The notes under the pieces were generated by a model that did not search any database, was not told the DNA's origin, and saw only the letters and a list, made by a program, of their open reading frames with translations. Below are positions 33,621 through 41,831 of a stretch of 64,000 nucleotides of DNA, in pieces. Made by a program: the position numbers and the translations under genes. The stretch lies in NCBI GenBank assembly GCA_036705565.1, contig JAUBUY010000006.1; one strand, given 5' to 3'. The number at the start of each line of letters is the position of its first letter. Position 1 is the first letter of the stretch. Source of the DNA: Microcoleus sp036705565. Lineage in GTDB: Bacteria; Cyanobacteriota; Cyanobacteriia; Cyanobacteriales; Microcoleaceae.

Positions 33621-35033
33621 ATGACATCAAAAGAAGTATTTCTATCAAAACTCTCAAGCTGGGCGACTGCCCCTCAAAAGTTTTTCAAGCGAGAAATCTT
33701 GCCGGTGCTCGCAGATTTGCGGCTGGCCATTATCTTGCTGCTGACGATCGCATTTTTCAGCATTTCCGGCACTGTCATCGAACAAGGCCAATCAGTACCC
33801 TTTTACCAATCTAACTATCCAGAACACCCTGCTTTGTTCGGCTTCCTAACTTGGAAAGTTGTGCTAATTGCAGGACTTGACCACGTATACCGCACTTGGT
33901 GGTTTTTGTCAATCCTAATTTTGTTTGGCAGCAGCTTAACAGCTTGTACATTTACCCGACAATTTCCCGCACTAAAAGCCGCCCGCCGCTGGAAATTTTA
34001 TGAAGAACCAAAGCAGTTTGAAAAATTAGCTCTCAGTGCGGAATTAGAAACAGTTGCTTTAACTTCGTTAGAACCACTTTTGCAGCAAAAAAACTACCGC
34101 ATATTTCGAGAAGGCGAAAAAGTTTATGCCCGCAAGGGAATAATTGGCAAAGTCGGCCCGATTATTGTTCACGCCAGTATGCTAATTATTTTAACTGGGT
34201 CGATATGGGGCGCAATGACGGGATTTCTCGGTCAAGAAATGGTTGCCAGCGGCGAAACATTTCAGGTGCAGAATATCTTGGATGCGGGGCCTTGGGCGGG
34301 GCCGCAAATACCGAAGGATTGGTCGATGCGAGTTAATCGGTTCTGGATTGATTATAGTCCGAGCGGTGCGATCGACCAATTTTACTCTGATCTGTCAGTT
34401 TTGGACAAAACAGGCCAAGAGGTCGATCGTAAAACCATTCACGTTAACGAGCCCCTCAGATATCGGGGAGTCACATTTTATCAAGCAGATTGGGCAATAG
34501 CCGCCGTGCGAGTTCGCCTCAACAAAAGCCCGGTTTTACAATTGCCAATGGCTCAGCTAGACACCCAAGGTAAAGGCCGAATTTGGGGTGCTTGGATTCC
34601 CACAAAACCAGATTTGAGTGCGGGAGTTTCTCTGCTAGCAAAAGACTTGCAAGGAACGATTTTAGTGTACGGTACGGATGGCAAATTGTTAACTACAGTT
34701 CGCGCCGGCACGGCGGTGGAAGTTAACGGAGTCATGCTGACAATTGACGAAGTTGTAGGCAGTACGGGATTGCAAATTAAAGCCGATCCTGGTATTCCGA
34801 TCGTTTATACTGGCTTCGGGTTGCTAATGCTTAGTGTGCTGATGAGCTATCTGTCTCACTCGCAGATTTGGGCTTTGGAAAAGGACGGCAAACTATACGT
34901 CGGCGGGCGCACAAATCGCGCTCAGGTGACTTTTGAAAGAGAAGTTGTGGAGATTTTGGACAAGTTGGCAGAATCGAAACAAGAGGAAGAAAAGAGCGAA
35001 ATAGCGCCGACTTCTCTAGCTAGTCAAAATTAA
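33621..35033 (+). CDS. ccs1: Cytochrome c biogenesis protein Ccs1 (ResB family)
   Basis: This ResB-type membrane protein of 470 residues works with CcsA to deliver and ligate haem to apocytochrome c on the lumenal side. Membrane helices are visible: LADLRLAIILLLTIAFFSIS, TWWFLSILILFGSSLTACTF, IIVHASMLIILTGSIWG and, near the C-terminus, PIVYTGFGLLMLSVLMSYLS. Between the third and the last lies a large lumenal domain (about residues 200-385). The family opening G-T-V-I-E-Q-G and HPALFGFLTWKVV blocks are present. With ccdA at 32550 it forms a short gene pair. The partner ccsA is not in the window. Confidence 0.94.
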   Translation: MTSKEVFLSKLSSWATAPQKFFKREILPVLADLRLAIILLLTIAFFSISGTVIEQGQSVPFYQSNYPEHPALFGFLTWKVVLIAGLDHVYRTWWFLSILILFGSSLTACTFTRQFPALKAARRWKFYEEPKQFEKLALSAELETVALTSLEPLLQQKNYRIFREGEKVYARKGIIGKVGPIIVHASMLIILTGSIWGAMTGFLGQEMVASGETFQVQNILDAGPWAGPQIPKDWSMRVNRFWIDYSPSGAIDQFYSDLSVLDKTGQEVDRKTIHVNEPLRYRGVTFYQADWAIAAVRVRLNKSPVLQLPMAQLDTQGKGRIWGAWIPTKPDLSAGVSLLAKDLQGTILVYGTDGKLLTTVRAGTAVEVNGVMLTIDEVVGSTGLQIKADPGIPIVYTGFGLLMLSVLMSYLSHSQIWALEKDGKLYVGGRTNRAQVTFEREVVEILDKLAESKQEEEKSEIAPTSLASQN

Positions 35034-35445
35034 TTTTATGGTGGGCATTGCCCACCATTGATGTCAACAACCAGGTAAAAGGTAGTATCAGTCTTCTGTC
35101 TGAGTCACAATCCCCTCGATCTCTCTTAGCCCCCCTTAAAAAGGGGGAAGAGCATTCAAAGTCACGCCCTACTCCCTTTTTAAGGGGATTTAGGGAGATA
35201 GAGACTCGACTACAAGCGACCTTCATTATGGGTTTGAGCCTGGTTGGTGACACGAATGCAATAGATTTTATATCGGAAAATAAGTGAATTTACGTAAATT
35301 ATGGTACTGCTAATCAGGTAATTTTTAATAAAAGTCAGTGACTATACAATTGTAAATCTTCACAACAAGAGATATCATCTACCCATAGTTATTTAAATTT
35401 AAAAAAACTCAATAACTATGGATCAACTTATCCTGGTATTTTTTT
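35034..35445. repeat. Gap with a CCCCCTT-type palindromic element
   Basis: About 35116-35204: GATCTCTCTTAGCCCCCCTT pairs with TTTAAGGGGATTTAGGGAGA. This is the same family as 19871-20010 and the purL insert. The rest (35205-35445) is AT-rich with no gene, and probably promotes the next gene. Confidence 0.65.
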
Positions 35446-36912
35446 ATGCCAATTATCGTTCCTTTTGTCCTTCAAACAGTTTTACCTATACTCAGTGCGC
35501 TTTTCGCTCTTTTGATTCCTGTACTGGCTCCTGTTATCAAGTTCGCTCTGACTCGCATTCCCAAAATTCCCTCATATATTCGGCTCCTCAAAATTTTGTA
35601 TTCAGATATTGACTCATCTGCCACAGAGCGAAAAATTATTACTGTTGGACTACTGGTAATTAGTAGCATTGTGACTTTCATGGCTTATTCCGTTATACCT
35701 TGGACGGGTGTACCCCTGATCGGTGCTATTACCAGTCCCATTGCTGGCGCTATTGCTCTTGTGGTGGCACTGGCACTTTTAGATATGATTTTTGACATGA
35801 ATAAAGGCTATTACTTAGAGCGACTAAGAGGAAAAGGTTTTGCTGGATTAAATGACATAGAAACCGATATTAAAGATTTAAAAGATATTTTTGGCAAATC
35901 CTGGAAGAAAGTTAAATCTACTATTAACGATGCCAGCCAGAAAATTTATGAAGAGGGCTGTAAGCGTGGCATCAACTTTAGTGATAAATCTTATCAAAGC
36001 TATATCGATCGTGAATTAGAAGGATTGAATGTATATGTTGGTAAAAATTCAGTTGCAGAGTATGAAGGTATAAGTGCCGACTTATTAAAGCAAAATAAGG
36101 GGCAAGATTGGACAAAAGATGCTTTTGCACTAGGGACAGGTGCAACTGTAGGGGCTTTGGCTGGTGTTGGCGCTTCAGCAGTTGCGACCTCAGTATTTGC
36201 GCCGGCTAGTATTTGGACAACTATCCACAGCATTCCTTTGATTGGGGGCTTGGTGGGCAGTTCAACGGGTATTGTTGTCAGTGCAGGGTACTACTCATTA
36301 CTAACATTTGCTGCTCCTGTTGGACTGGGAGTATTAGCAACTGTCGGGATTTACAGCGGTCTGACGGGCTGGAAAAATCAAGAAGAAGCGGCCAAGATGA
36401 GCAAGTTTTTATCAGAGATAATTATTGCTGCTTTACCAATGGCTTGGATTGATGGTCAATTAGATGACAAGGAGGAAGATACTATAGATAGATTGATGAC
36501 TACCTCCGGTATGAGAAAGGAAGAGCGAGATTTAGTTCGCAAAGCCATAGAACAACGGCAAAAATTTGATGAAATCATGACAACGAGTATTCCTTTTGAT
36601 GAAGAACATCGGGAAAAAAGTTGTAGTCAAAGCAATAAAGAGCGACTAAAGCATCGCCTAATATTATGTACAGCTTGGGAGATTGCCGTTGCTGATGGCA
36701 AAATTGATTTGTCAGAATTACATCTTCATAACTGCATGGCAGATAAGCTAGGTATTTCTCGTGAGGAGGTGAAAGAAATCCGGCGGGCGATAAACATCAA
36801 GCATGAGCAAGAGCTTTGGCTGACGGAAGCCTTAGAACCAAAGGGTTCCAAGACTAAGTTATTGAGCGTCCGCGAACAATACCGCCTCCAACCAGCAGCG
36901 GATAATCTTTAG
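35446..36912 (+). CDS. Membrane protein with tandem TerB-like domains
   Basis: A 488-residue protein not assigned to a named family. Residues 1-130 have about four hydrophobic helices (FVLQTVLPILSALFALLIPV, IITVGLLVISSIVTFMAY, IAGAIALVVALALLDMIF). A second Gly/Ala-rich hydrophobic region spans about 225-320. The C-terminal part has two TerB-like acidic helical repeats: IIIAALPMAWIDGQLDDKEE (about 325) and LILCTAWEIAVADGKIDLSE (about 405), each with a metal-binding-type D-G-x-(I/L)-D loop. TerB domains occur in tellurite resistance and membrane stress systems. A stress or membrane-homeostasis role is possible but unproven. Confidence 0.6.
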   Translation: MPIIVPFVLQTVLPILSALFALLIPVLAPVIKFALTRIPKIPSYIRLLKILYSDIDSSATERKIITVGLLVISSIVTFMAYSVIPWTGVPLIGAITSPIAGAIALVVALALLDMIFDMNKGYYLERLRGKGFAGLNDIETDIKDLKDIFGKSWKKVKSTINDASQKIYEEGCKRGINFSDKSYQSYIDRELEGLNVYVGKNSVAEYEGISADLLKQNKGQDWTKDAFALGTGATVGALAGVGASAVATSVFAPASIWTTIHSIPLIGGLVGSSTGIVVSAGYYSLLTFAAPVGLGVLATVGIYSGLTGWKNQEEAAKMSKFLSEIIIAALPMAWIDGQLDDKEEDTIDRLMTTSGMRKEERDLVRKAIEQRQKFDEIMTTSIPFDEEHREKSCSQSNKERLKHRLILCTAWEIAVADGKIDLSELHLHNCMADKLGISREEVKEIRRAINIKHEQELWLTEALEPKGSKTKLLSVREQYRLQPAADNL

Positions 36913-36959
36913 TCTTTGATAACAATTTATCTAGTTAAGTGAGCAAGGGCTAAAAAAAC

Positions 36960-37010
36960 AGAATACTCAGATACCCGACTTCTTAAAGAAGTCGGGTATC
37001 TGAGTATTCT
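36960..37010. terminator. 24-bp perfect hairpin between convergent genes
   Basis: Arms 36960-36983 and 36987-37010 pair perfectly around TAA. It lies between the stops of the TerB-like gene (36912) and queF (37039), a good place for a bidirectional terminator. No strong T-run is present on the plus side. Confidence 0.65.
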
Positions 37011-37038
37011 GATAACGCACATTTAAAGGCTGAGCCTT

Positions 37039-37458
37039 CTACTTCTGATGCGACACCTCAATCACGGTGTGCACGTTCCCGCGTGGCGAAAAATCGCCCT
37101 TAATCGTCGCTTCCAGCGGCGCGCAAGCCGCCACAAAATCGTCTAAAATTTGATTGATCGATTCTTCGTGAGAAATGTAGCGATCGCGATAACTGTTGAC
37201 GTACAGTTTCAGCGCCTTTAACTCTACCACCCGCTCGTCTGGCACGTAAGTAACGTGAATAGTCGCAAAATCGGGATAGCCAGAAAACGGACACTTGCAA
37301 GTAAACTCTGGCAACGTAATGTTAATCGAGTAGCGCCGCCCGACTCGCGGATTCGGGAAAGTAATTAACTCCCCTTCCAAAATCTGGCGTTCGCCGTATT
37401 TCATTTCTTCGGTGCTTGACTTTTGCGACATAGTTTGTTCCGGTGCGTGCTTATTCAT
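37039..37458 (-). CDS. queF: NADPH-dependent 7-cyano-7-deazaguanine reductase
   Basis: QueF reduces preQ0 to preQ1 for queuosine in tRNA. The 139-residue protein is the short, single-domain type. The catalytic Cys56 and Asp63 are in EFTCKCPFSGYPDFATI, and ELKALKLYVNSYRD and the HEESINQILDDFVA stretch are the substrate-binding parts. It stands alone with no other queuosine gene nearby. I looked for a preQ1 riboswitch upstream and did not see one. The ATG at 37458 gives MNKHAPEQTM; a start at MSQKSSTEE is possible. Confidence 0.95.
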   Translation of the reverse strand: MNKHAPEQTMSQKSSTEEMKYGERQILEGELITFPNPRVGRRYSINITLPEFTCKCPFSGYPDFATIHVTYVPDERVVELKALKLYVNSYRDRYISHEESINQILDDFVAACAPLEATIKGDFSPRGNVHTVIEVSHQK

Positions 37459-37603
37459 AGCGATCGACTAAAAACTTGTAACATTAAATTAATTTTACGT
37501 TCAATATCTGTAACAAATATCTTGACGAATTGTGTTGCGATCGATCTAATTGCAAATAGTCTCAGGCTAAACTAAAACAAGTTCACCCTCGCCATCTACA
37601 ATT

Positions 37604-38200
37604 ATGCAAAATACTACCTTATCTGACAATACTTCCCCTGAAAACTCAAATAGTTACTCTCCATCAGTACCAATTTCCCTCTATCGAGAAGTCACGGCAG
37701 AGCTGCAAGCAGCCCAAGCGATGGTGGACTCCCTCAAAACCCACAATCAGCAATTAGTCCAACAAAATCAACAACTGCGGCGAGAAGTAGAAACAGTAGT
37801 TCAAGTATCCCAACAGTTACAGCAAGTAGTCAACTCGGCTCAGAGTATTACCCAGACAGGGATGCCTCAAATGCCGTCAGTCAAATTCAATTTCAGCGTT
37901 GAACCTCCGCCCCCACCACCTGTAACCTCGCAGACTAACTCTGCCATACCTCAACCACCTCAGACAGTGGCTTTCCCCTTCCCACTACCGGAACCGGAGC
38001 CAACAGCCGCCTCGATGCCGCAGCCACTTCCCGAAAAATTATTTACAGAGGTGCCGGAAACTCCTTACCGTGTGCGCTCGCAACTCAAAAAAACCTCAGA
38101 CTTAAGTGGATTGTGGTTGGCGATCGCGATTTTTCTGATTGTGATTGCAGCTTTCGGTGCAGGTTATTTAGTTGTTCGCCCTTTATTAATGAAAAAGTAA
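37604..38200 (+). CDS. Coiled-coil, proline-rich protein with C-terminal membrane anchor
   Basis: 198 residues. Residues 25-75 are a Gln-rich coiled coil (LQAAQAMVDSLKTHNQQLVQ), 90-150 are Pro/Thr/Gln-rich, and 168-192 are one membrane helix (LWLAIAIFLIVIAAFGAGYL). Such tail-anchored proteins of cyanobacteria have no assigned function. It faces queF divergently and ends in a terminator hairpin at 38212-38237. Confidence 0.7.
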   Translation: MQNTTLSDNTSPENSNSYSPSVPISLYREVTAELQAAQAMVDSLKTHNQQLVQQNQQLRREVETVVQVSQQLQQVVNSAQSITQTGMPQMPSVKFNFSVEPPPPPPVTSQTNSAIPQPPQTVAFPFPLPEPEPTAASMPQPLPEKLFTEVPETPYRVRSQLKKTSDLSGLWLAIAIFLIVIAAFGAGYLVVRPLLMKK

Positions 38201-38211
38201 ATTCCAACAAG

Positions 38212-38237
38212 AATCCCACGGCTCAAGCCGTGGGATT
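38212..38237 (+). terminator. Intrinsic terminator, 12-bp stem
   Basis: AATCCCACGGCT (38212-38223) pairs with AGCCGTGGGATT (38226-38237), and TT continues into TTAAAC. It follows the coiled-coil gene stop (38200) by 11 bases. Confidence 0.75.
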
Positions 38238-38284
38238 TTAAACAAAACCTAGCATAAAATGTTCAAAGTTACGCTAATTGGCCA

Positions 38285-38707
38285 TCATCCTCTGGCGGCA
38301 ATCGTTTCTACTGAACGAGGGGCATACTGCTCTTCACAAGCAGAACCTACGATTCCCACCCCGGGCTCGAAACCGCGCGTGAACTCAGTGAGTTTTACCT
38401 GTTTAGCTTCCAAAGCTGTCTGTAGCACCTTCATGGCTCGGTGAGGGTCGCCGGCTCCGCAGAAAAATAAGTCTGCAGCAAAATAACCGTGTTCAGGCCA
38501 AGTATGGATTGCTATATGAGACTCTGCCAAAGTAGCAGTAGCTGTCACTCCGTGAGGACTAAACTGGTGTACGCACAAATCGATGAGAGTAGCTCCTCCG
38601 GCTTCGATCGCATCGAGAATAGCGCGGCGGATACGTTCAGGATCGTTGAGCAGGTCTCCAGGAGACTGCCAAGCATCAGCGACCAGATGGGTTCCCAATT
38701 GTTTCAT
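38285..38707 (-). CDS. speH: S-adenosylmethionine decarboxylase proenzyme
   Basis: The enzyme makes decarboxylated S-adenosylmethionine, the aminopropyl donor for spermidine. This 140-residue proenzyme cuts itself between Glu62 and Ser63 (ATLAESHIAIHTWPEHG), turning Ser63 into the pyruvoyl cofactor. His68 and Cys83 (DLFFCGAGDP) are the other processing and catalytic residues, at the same numbers as in the Thermotoga enzyme. No other polyamine gene is next to it. Confidence 0.94.
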   Translation of the reverse strand: MKQLGTHLVADAWQSPGDLLNDPERIRRAILDAIEAGGATLIDLCVHQFSPHGVTATATLAESHIAIHTWPEHGYFAADLFFCGAGDPHRAMKVLQTALEAKQVKLTEFTRGFEPGVGIVGSACEEQYAPRSVETIAARG

Positions 38708-38812
38708 TCTGCGGGGTTTTACCTCTATTGATTTTTAAGTCTCAAACCTTTTAACCATAGCACGGTGTCAAAAATTTTGCAAGTATGTTTCCCAAAGAAA
38801 GATGAAGATTAG

Positions 38813-39031
38813 GAGGATGGAGCTCTAAATCGTAAATTTGGGGGTTTGGGATTGGGGCTGGCGCGCGCGCGTCAACTTGGGGAACTGCACGGCGACAGAA
38901 TTTGGGTTGAGAGTAGGGGTGAAGGACAGGGAGCCACCTTCACCGTTGAACTTCCCCTCTTGCATACCGCGAATCCGGTTGAAGAAGTTGCCGCTGGGGC
39001 TGAAGCTCGAAAAGTTTTGAGTTTTAAATGA
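38813..39031 (+). pseudogene. Histidine kinase remnant (C-terminal ATPase boxes only)
   Basis: The frame starts just after a TAG at 38810 with RKFGGLGLGLARARQLGEL, then HGDRIWVESRGEGQGATFTV and ELPLLHT, and ends at a TGA at 39029. This is the G-box and C-terminal strand of a histidine kinase ATPase domain (usual wording FGGLGLGLAIARHLVELHGG). Everything before it, including the H-box and sensor, is missing, and there is no good start codon. It lies 280 bases upstream of the lone tnpB. Confidence 0.7.
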
Positions 39032-39310
39032 AAGATTATTTAACTCCCAGCCGGGAAGTCCCTCGGTATATTTAGAGGGGATTAATCTGAGCGCTCGCGA
39101 AGTACCCCGACTAAATTACCGAGCGTGATGTCCAGAAGCGTTGGGTGGAGGAACGGAAACCAACAATTAATCTCGCCTATCACGAATCAATCTTCGGGAA
39201 CATCTTGATTTTAGATGCTTTTTCCAAGTGTTGAAATAATAATTTTTGGGGTGGCATTTTGGACGTACATAAACTATACTATTCAAAGGTCGAAAACAGG
39301 AAGTTTAGAA
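39032..39310. other. Putative left flank of the TnpB element with a long stem-loop
   Basis: 39062-39080 (CTCGGTATATTTAGAGGGG) pairs imperfectly with 39104-39122 (CCCC ... CTAAATTACCGAG), enclosing a GAGCGCTC palindrome. This could be an insertion-sequence end or a structured RNA. I could not define the element's left border. Confidence 0.4.
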
Positions 39311-40744
39311 ATGCAACTCACTTACAAATACCGCCTCAAACCCACGAAAGCTCAATCAACAACGATTGTGGCTCACTTAGAACTTTGTCGGCGGCAGTAC
39401 AACTACCGATTAGGCGAAAGATTCAGGTGGTGGGAAACCACGAGAACACCCATAAACGCTTGTCCCTTGATTGTTTCGATAGTCCCCGTTGAGGAGATTT
39501 ATCGAAATATTCCTTTGACGAGAGTCCAAACTAGGGATGGCAGGAAAAAGGATGAATCAGGCAATCCTTTGACTAAAAAAGGTGATGTTTTCTCAAACAT
39601 TGAAGGCGGATATGTACAGTGGCAGACAATTCAACTTGCTGACTTGAAAAACACAAAAAAACTGTTTCCTGATTACAAAGTGTTGGATTCTCAGGTTTTG
39701 CAAGATGTGGTCAACAGAGTTGAAACTTCCTTCTCAAACTTCACCACGCCCGATAAAAATGGCAATCGTAGAGGCAAGCCCAGATTTAAGGGGCGACCCT
39801 ACTACAAATCCTTCACTTATCCTCAGTTAGGCAATTTAGATATTATCAAGGATGAGCAAAACAGGATTTGTATTGACCTCGCGAAAATAGGTCAAGTGCC
39901 GATGGTTTTCCATCGTCCAATACCAACTGGTTTTAAAGTTAAGACGGTTACAGTCATCAGAGAAGCGGATGGGTGGTATATTGCATTGACGCTAGAAGAT
40001 AAGACGGTTCCCGTAACGGTTGCAGAAATTCAACCGACTGACAAAAACACTCTTGGTATCGACTTAGGAATAACAAATTACGCCTATCTTTCCAATGGCG
40101 AAAGAGTTGAGAATCCTAGATTCTTGAGAAAGTCAGCCCAAAAACTGGCAAGGCTTCAAGCGAAATTAGCCAAAAAAGTCAAGGGTTCTAAGCCTTGGAA
40201 AATTATCAAGGATAAGGTTTCCAGACTCCATCAATTCGTTGCCAGAGCCAGATTGGATTTCCAATTCAAAACGGCACATGAGCTGTTCGGTAAGTGTGAT
40301 GTTTTAGTTGTTGAAGACTTGAGTGTCAAAAACCTGACTAGACGCGCCAAACCCAAGACTGATATTGAGGATGGCAGTTTGGTTTATTTGCCAAACGGTC
40401 AGTCGGCTAAAAGCGGTTTGAATAAATCCATGCTTGATGCTGCTCATGGGCAATTTACTAACGTCCTCAAGTATGTCGCTTGGAAGCTAGGCAAAAGCGT
40501 TTTGTTTATTGACCCGAAGGGAACTTCCCAACATTGCTGGAACTGCCTCAACAAAGTACCGAAAGAATTATCGGAGCGGTGGCATTCTTGTCAGTGTGGA
40601 GAATCATTAGATCGAGACGAAAACTCAGCCAAACTCATAAGAAAGATTGGTCTGAATTACGAAAGTGGCGGGGGAACTCCGTCACTCAAAAAAGCCTTTG
40701 AAAAAAAGGAAAAAGAAGCCTGCGGTCTAACTGTACCCAGTTGA
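39311..40744 (+). CDS. tnpB: IS200/IS605-family TnpB (OrfB), RNA-guided nuclease
   Basis: About 477 residues from the ATG at 39311 (MQLTYKYRLKPTKAQ); the frame is open to 39215. TnpB cuts DNA guided by an RNA made from the element's right end and helps transposon survival. The three RuvC acidic sites are kept: Asp251 (TLGIDLGITN), Glu335 (VVEDLSV) and the DRDENSA site (434-440), with a zinc finger between them (CWNCLNK ... CQCG). No tnpA is present, so it is an IS1341-type lone tnpB that could be mobilised only in trans. The right end is probably within the 25 bases before the next gene stop at 40770. Confidence 0.92.
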   Translation: MQLTYKYRLKPTKAQSTTIVAHLELCRRQYNYRLGERFRWWETTRTPINACPLIVSIVPVEEIYRNIPLTRVQTRDGRKKDESGNPLTKKGDVFSNIEGGYVQWQTIQLADLKNTKKLFPDYKVLDSQVLQDVVNRVETSFSNFTTPDKNGNRRGKPRFKGRPYYKSFTYPQLGNLDIIKDEQNRICIDLAKIGQVPMVFHRPIPTGFKVKTVTVIREADGWYIALTLEDKTVPVTVAEIQPTDKNTLGIDLGITNYAYLSNGERVENPRFLRKSAQKLARLQAKLAKKVKGSKPWKIIKDKVSRLHQFVARARLDFQFKTAHELFGKCDVLVVEDLSVKNLTRRAKPKTDIEDGSLVYLPNGQSAKSGLNKSMLDAAHGQFTNVLKYVAWKLGKSVLFIDPKGTSQHCWNCLNKVPKELSERWHSCQCGESLDRDENSAKLIRKIGLNYESGGGTPSLKKAFEKKEKEACGLTVPS

Positions 40745-40769
40745 CCGTCAGGTTAGTTCACTCAACTCA

Positions 40770-41831
40770 TCAATCCCGGCTGTGAGTAGCTCCATTCGGC
40801 AAAATCGCCCCGCCCAAAGCTGCTTCATTCAAATTATCAACATTCAAGCTTGCCCCAATCAAATTAGCCTCGGACAAATTAGTTCCTGTCAAATTCGCCC
40901 CTGTCAGAGAACTTAGGAGCAAACCCGCTCCCGACAAATTGGCGTGACTCAAATTCGCCCCCCGCAAATCCGCTTCCAGCAAGCTAGCACCTGCCAAATT
41001 CGCACCGCTCAAGTTAGCTCCCCGTAAAGAAGCTTTGTTCAAATTCGCAGCCCTCAAATCAGCATTGTGCAGAATCAAACCATTTAAATTAGCTTTACTT
41101 AAATTAGCTCCCTGCAAGTCAGCCCCGCTCAAATTAGAGCCATTTAGATTGGCCGATTGCAAATCAGCACCGCTCAAGTCAGCACCGCTCAAATTAGCAG
41201 CGCTAATAGAAGCCTCCCGCAGACTTGCTTCGCTCAAACAAGCCCCAACCAAATTGACGCCGCTGAGATTTCCGCGATTGAGATAAGCCCGAGTTAAAGT
41301 TGCTCCGCTCAGGTTCGCCCCGGTCAAGTCTACCTCGCTGAGAATGGCTCTCGTCAAATTTGCTCTGCTTAAGTCAACCCCGCTCATAATTGCTCGGCTC
41401 AGCGTCGCCCCGCTCAAATTAGCCTCAGTTAGTTTTGAGCCGCTTAGCAAACAAGCTCCTACTAAACTCGCTCCCGTCATAACCGCTTTGCTCAAGTCAG
41501 CCTGAGACAATATTGCTCCGCTGAGATTGGCGCCGCTAAAATCTGCGGAGATCGCCACAGTTCCAGTGAAACTAGAACTTCCCAGGTTGGCTTCAATTAA
41601 TTTCGCCTTAGACAAATTAGCTCCGCTCAAGTCGGCGGCGTTTAAATTAGCTCCAATCAGTTTGCTTCTAATTAAGTTGGCACCTTTCAAATTAGCGTTG
41701 CTCAAATTTGTTCGACTGAGATTAGCTTCACTCAAATGAGCTGCAATGAGGTTAGCTCCTCGAAAATCTCGTTCCCCGTTTCTATGTCTAATTAAAAGTT
41801 CATCGGCACTTAAAAGTTCAGTGAAATTCAT
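40770..41831 (-). CDS. Large pentapeptide-repeat protein
   Basis: 353 residues. After a short N-terminal helix (MNFTELLSADELLIRHRNGE) the whole protein is about 65 pentapeptides of the A(N/D)LxG type (ANLSGADLSGADLQSANLNG) forming one long beta-helix. No signal peptide, membrane helix or catalytic domain is seen. The family has members that mimic DNA and bind gyrase, but most cyanobacterial ones have unknown roles. Repeats of this kind expand by recombination. The gene ends only 25 bases from the tnpB stop, so the transposon inserted at its 3' end. Confidence 0.8.
   Translation of the reverse strand: MNFTELLSADELLIRHRNGERDFRGANLIAAHLSEANLSRTNLSNANLKGANLIRSKLIGANLNAADLSGANLSKAKLIEANLGSSSFTGTVAISADFSGANLSGAILSQADLSKAVMTGASLVGACLLSGSKLTEANLSGATLSRAIMSGVDLSRANLTRAILSEVDLTGANLSGATLTRAYLNRGNLSGVNLVGACLSEASLREASISAANLSGADLSGADLQSANLNGSNLSGADLQGANLSKANLNGLILHNADLRAANLNKASLRGANLSGANLAGASLLEADLRGANLSHANLSGAGLLLSSLTGANLTGTNLSEANLIGASLNVDNLNEAALGGAILPNGATHSRD

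Noticed and set aside
37459..37603. preQ1 riboswitch upstream of queF
   Set aside because: The conserved stem and the A-rich tail of class I were not seen on the minus strand.
41035..41739. Plus-strand Lys/Leu/Ala/Pro-rich frames opposite the large pentapeptide gene
   Set aside because: Shadow frames created by the repeat on the other strand.
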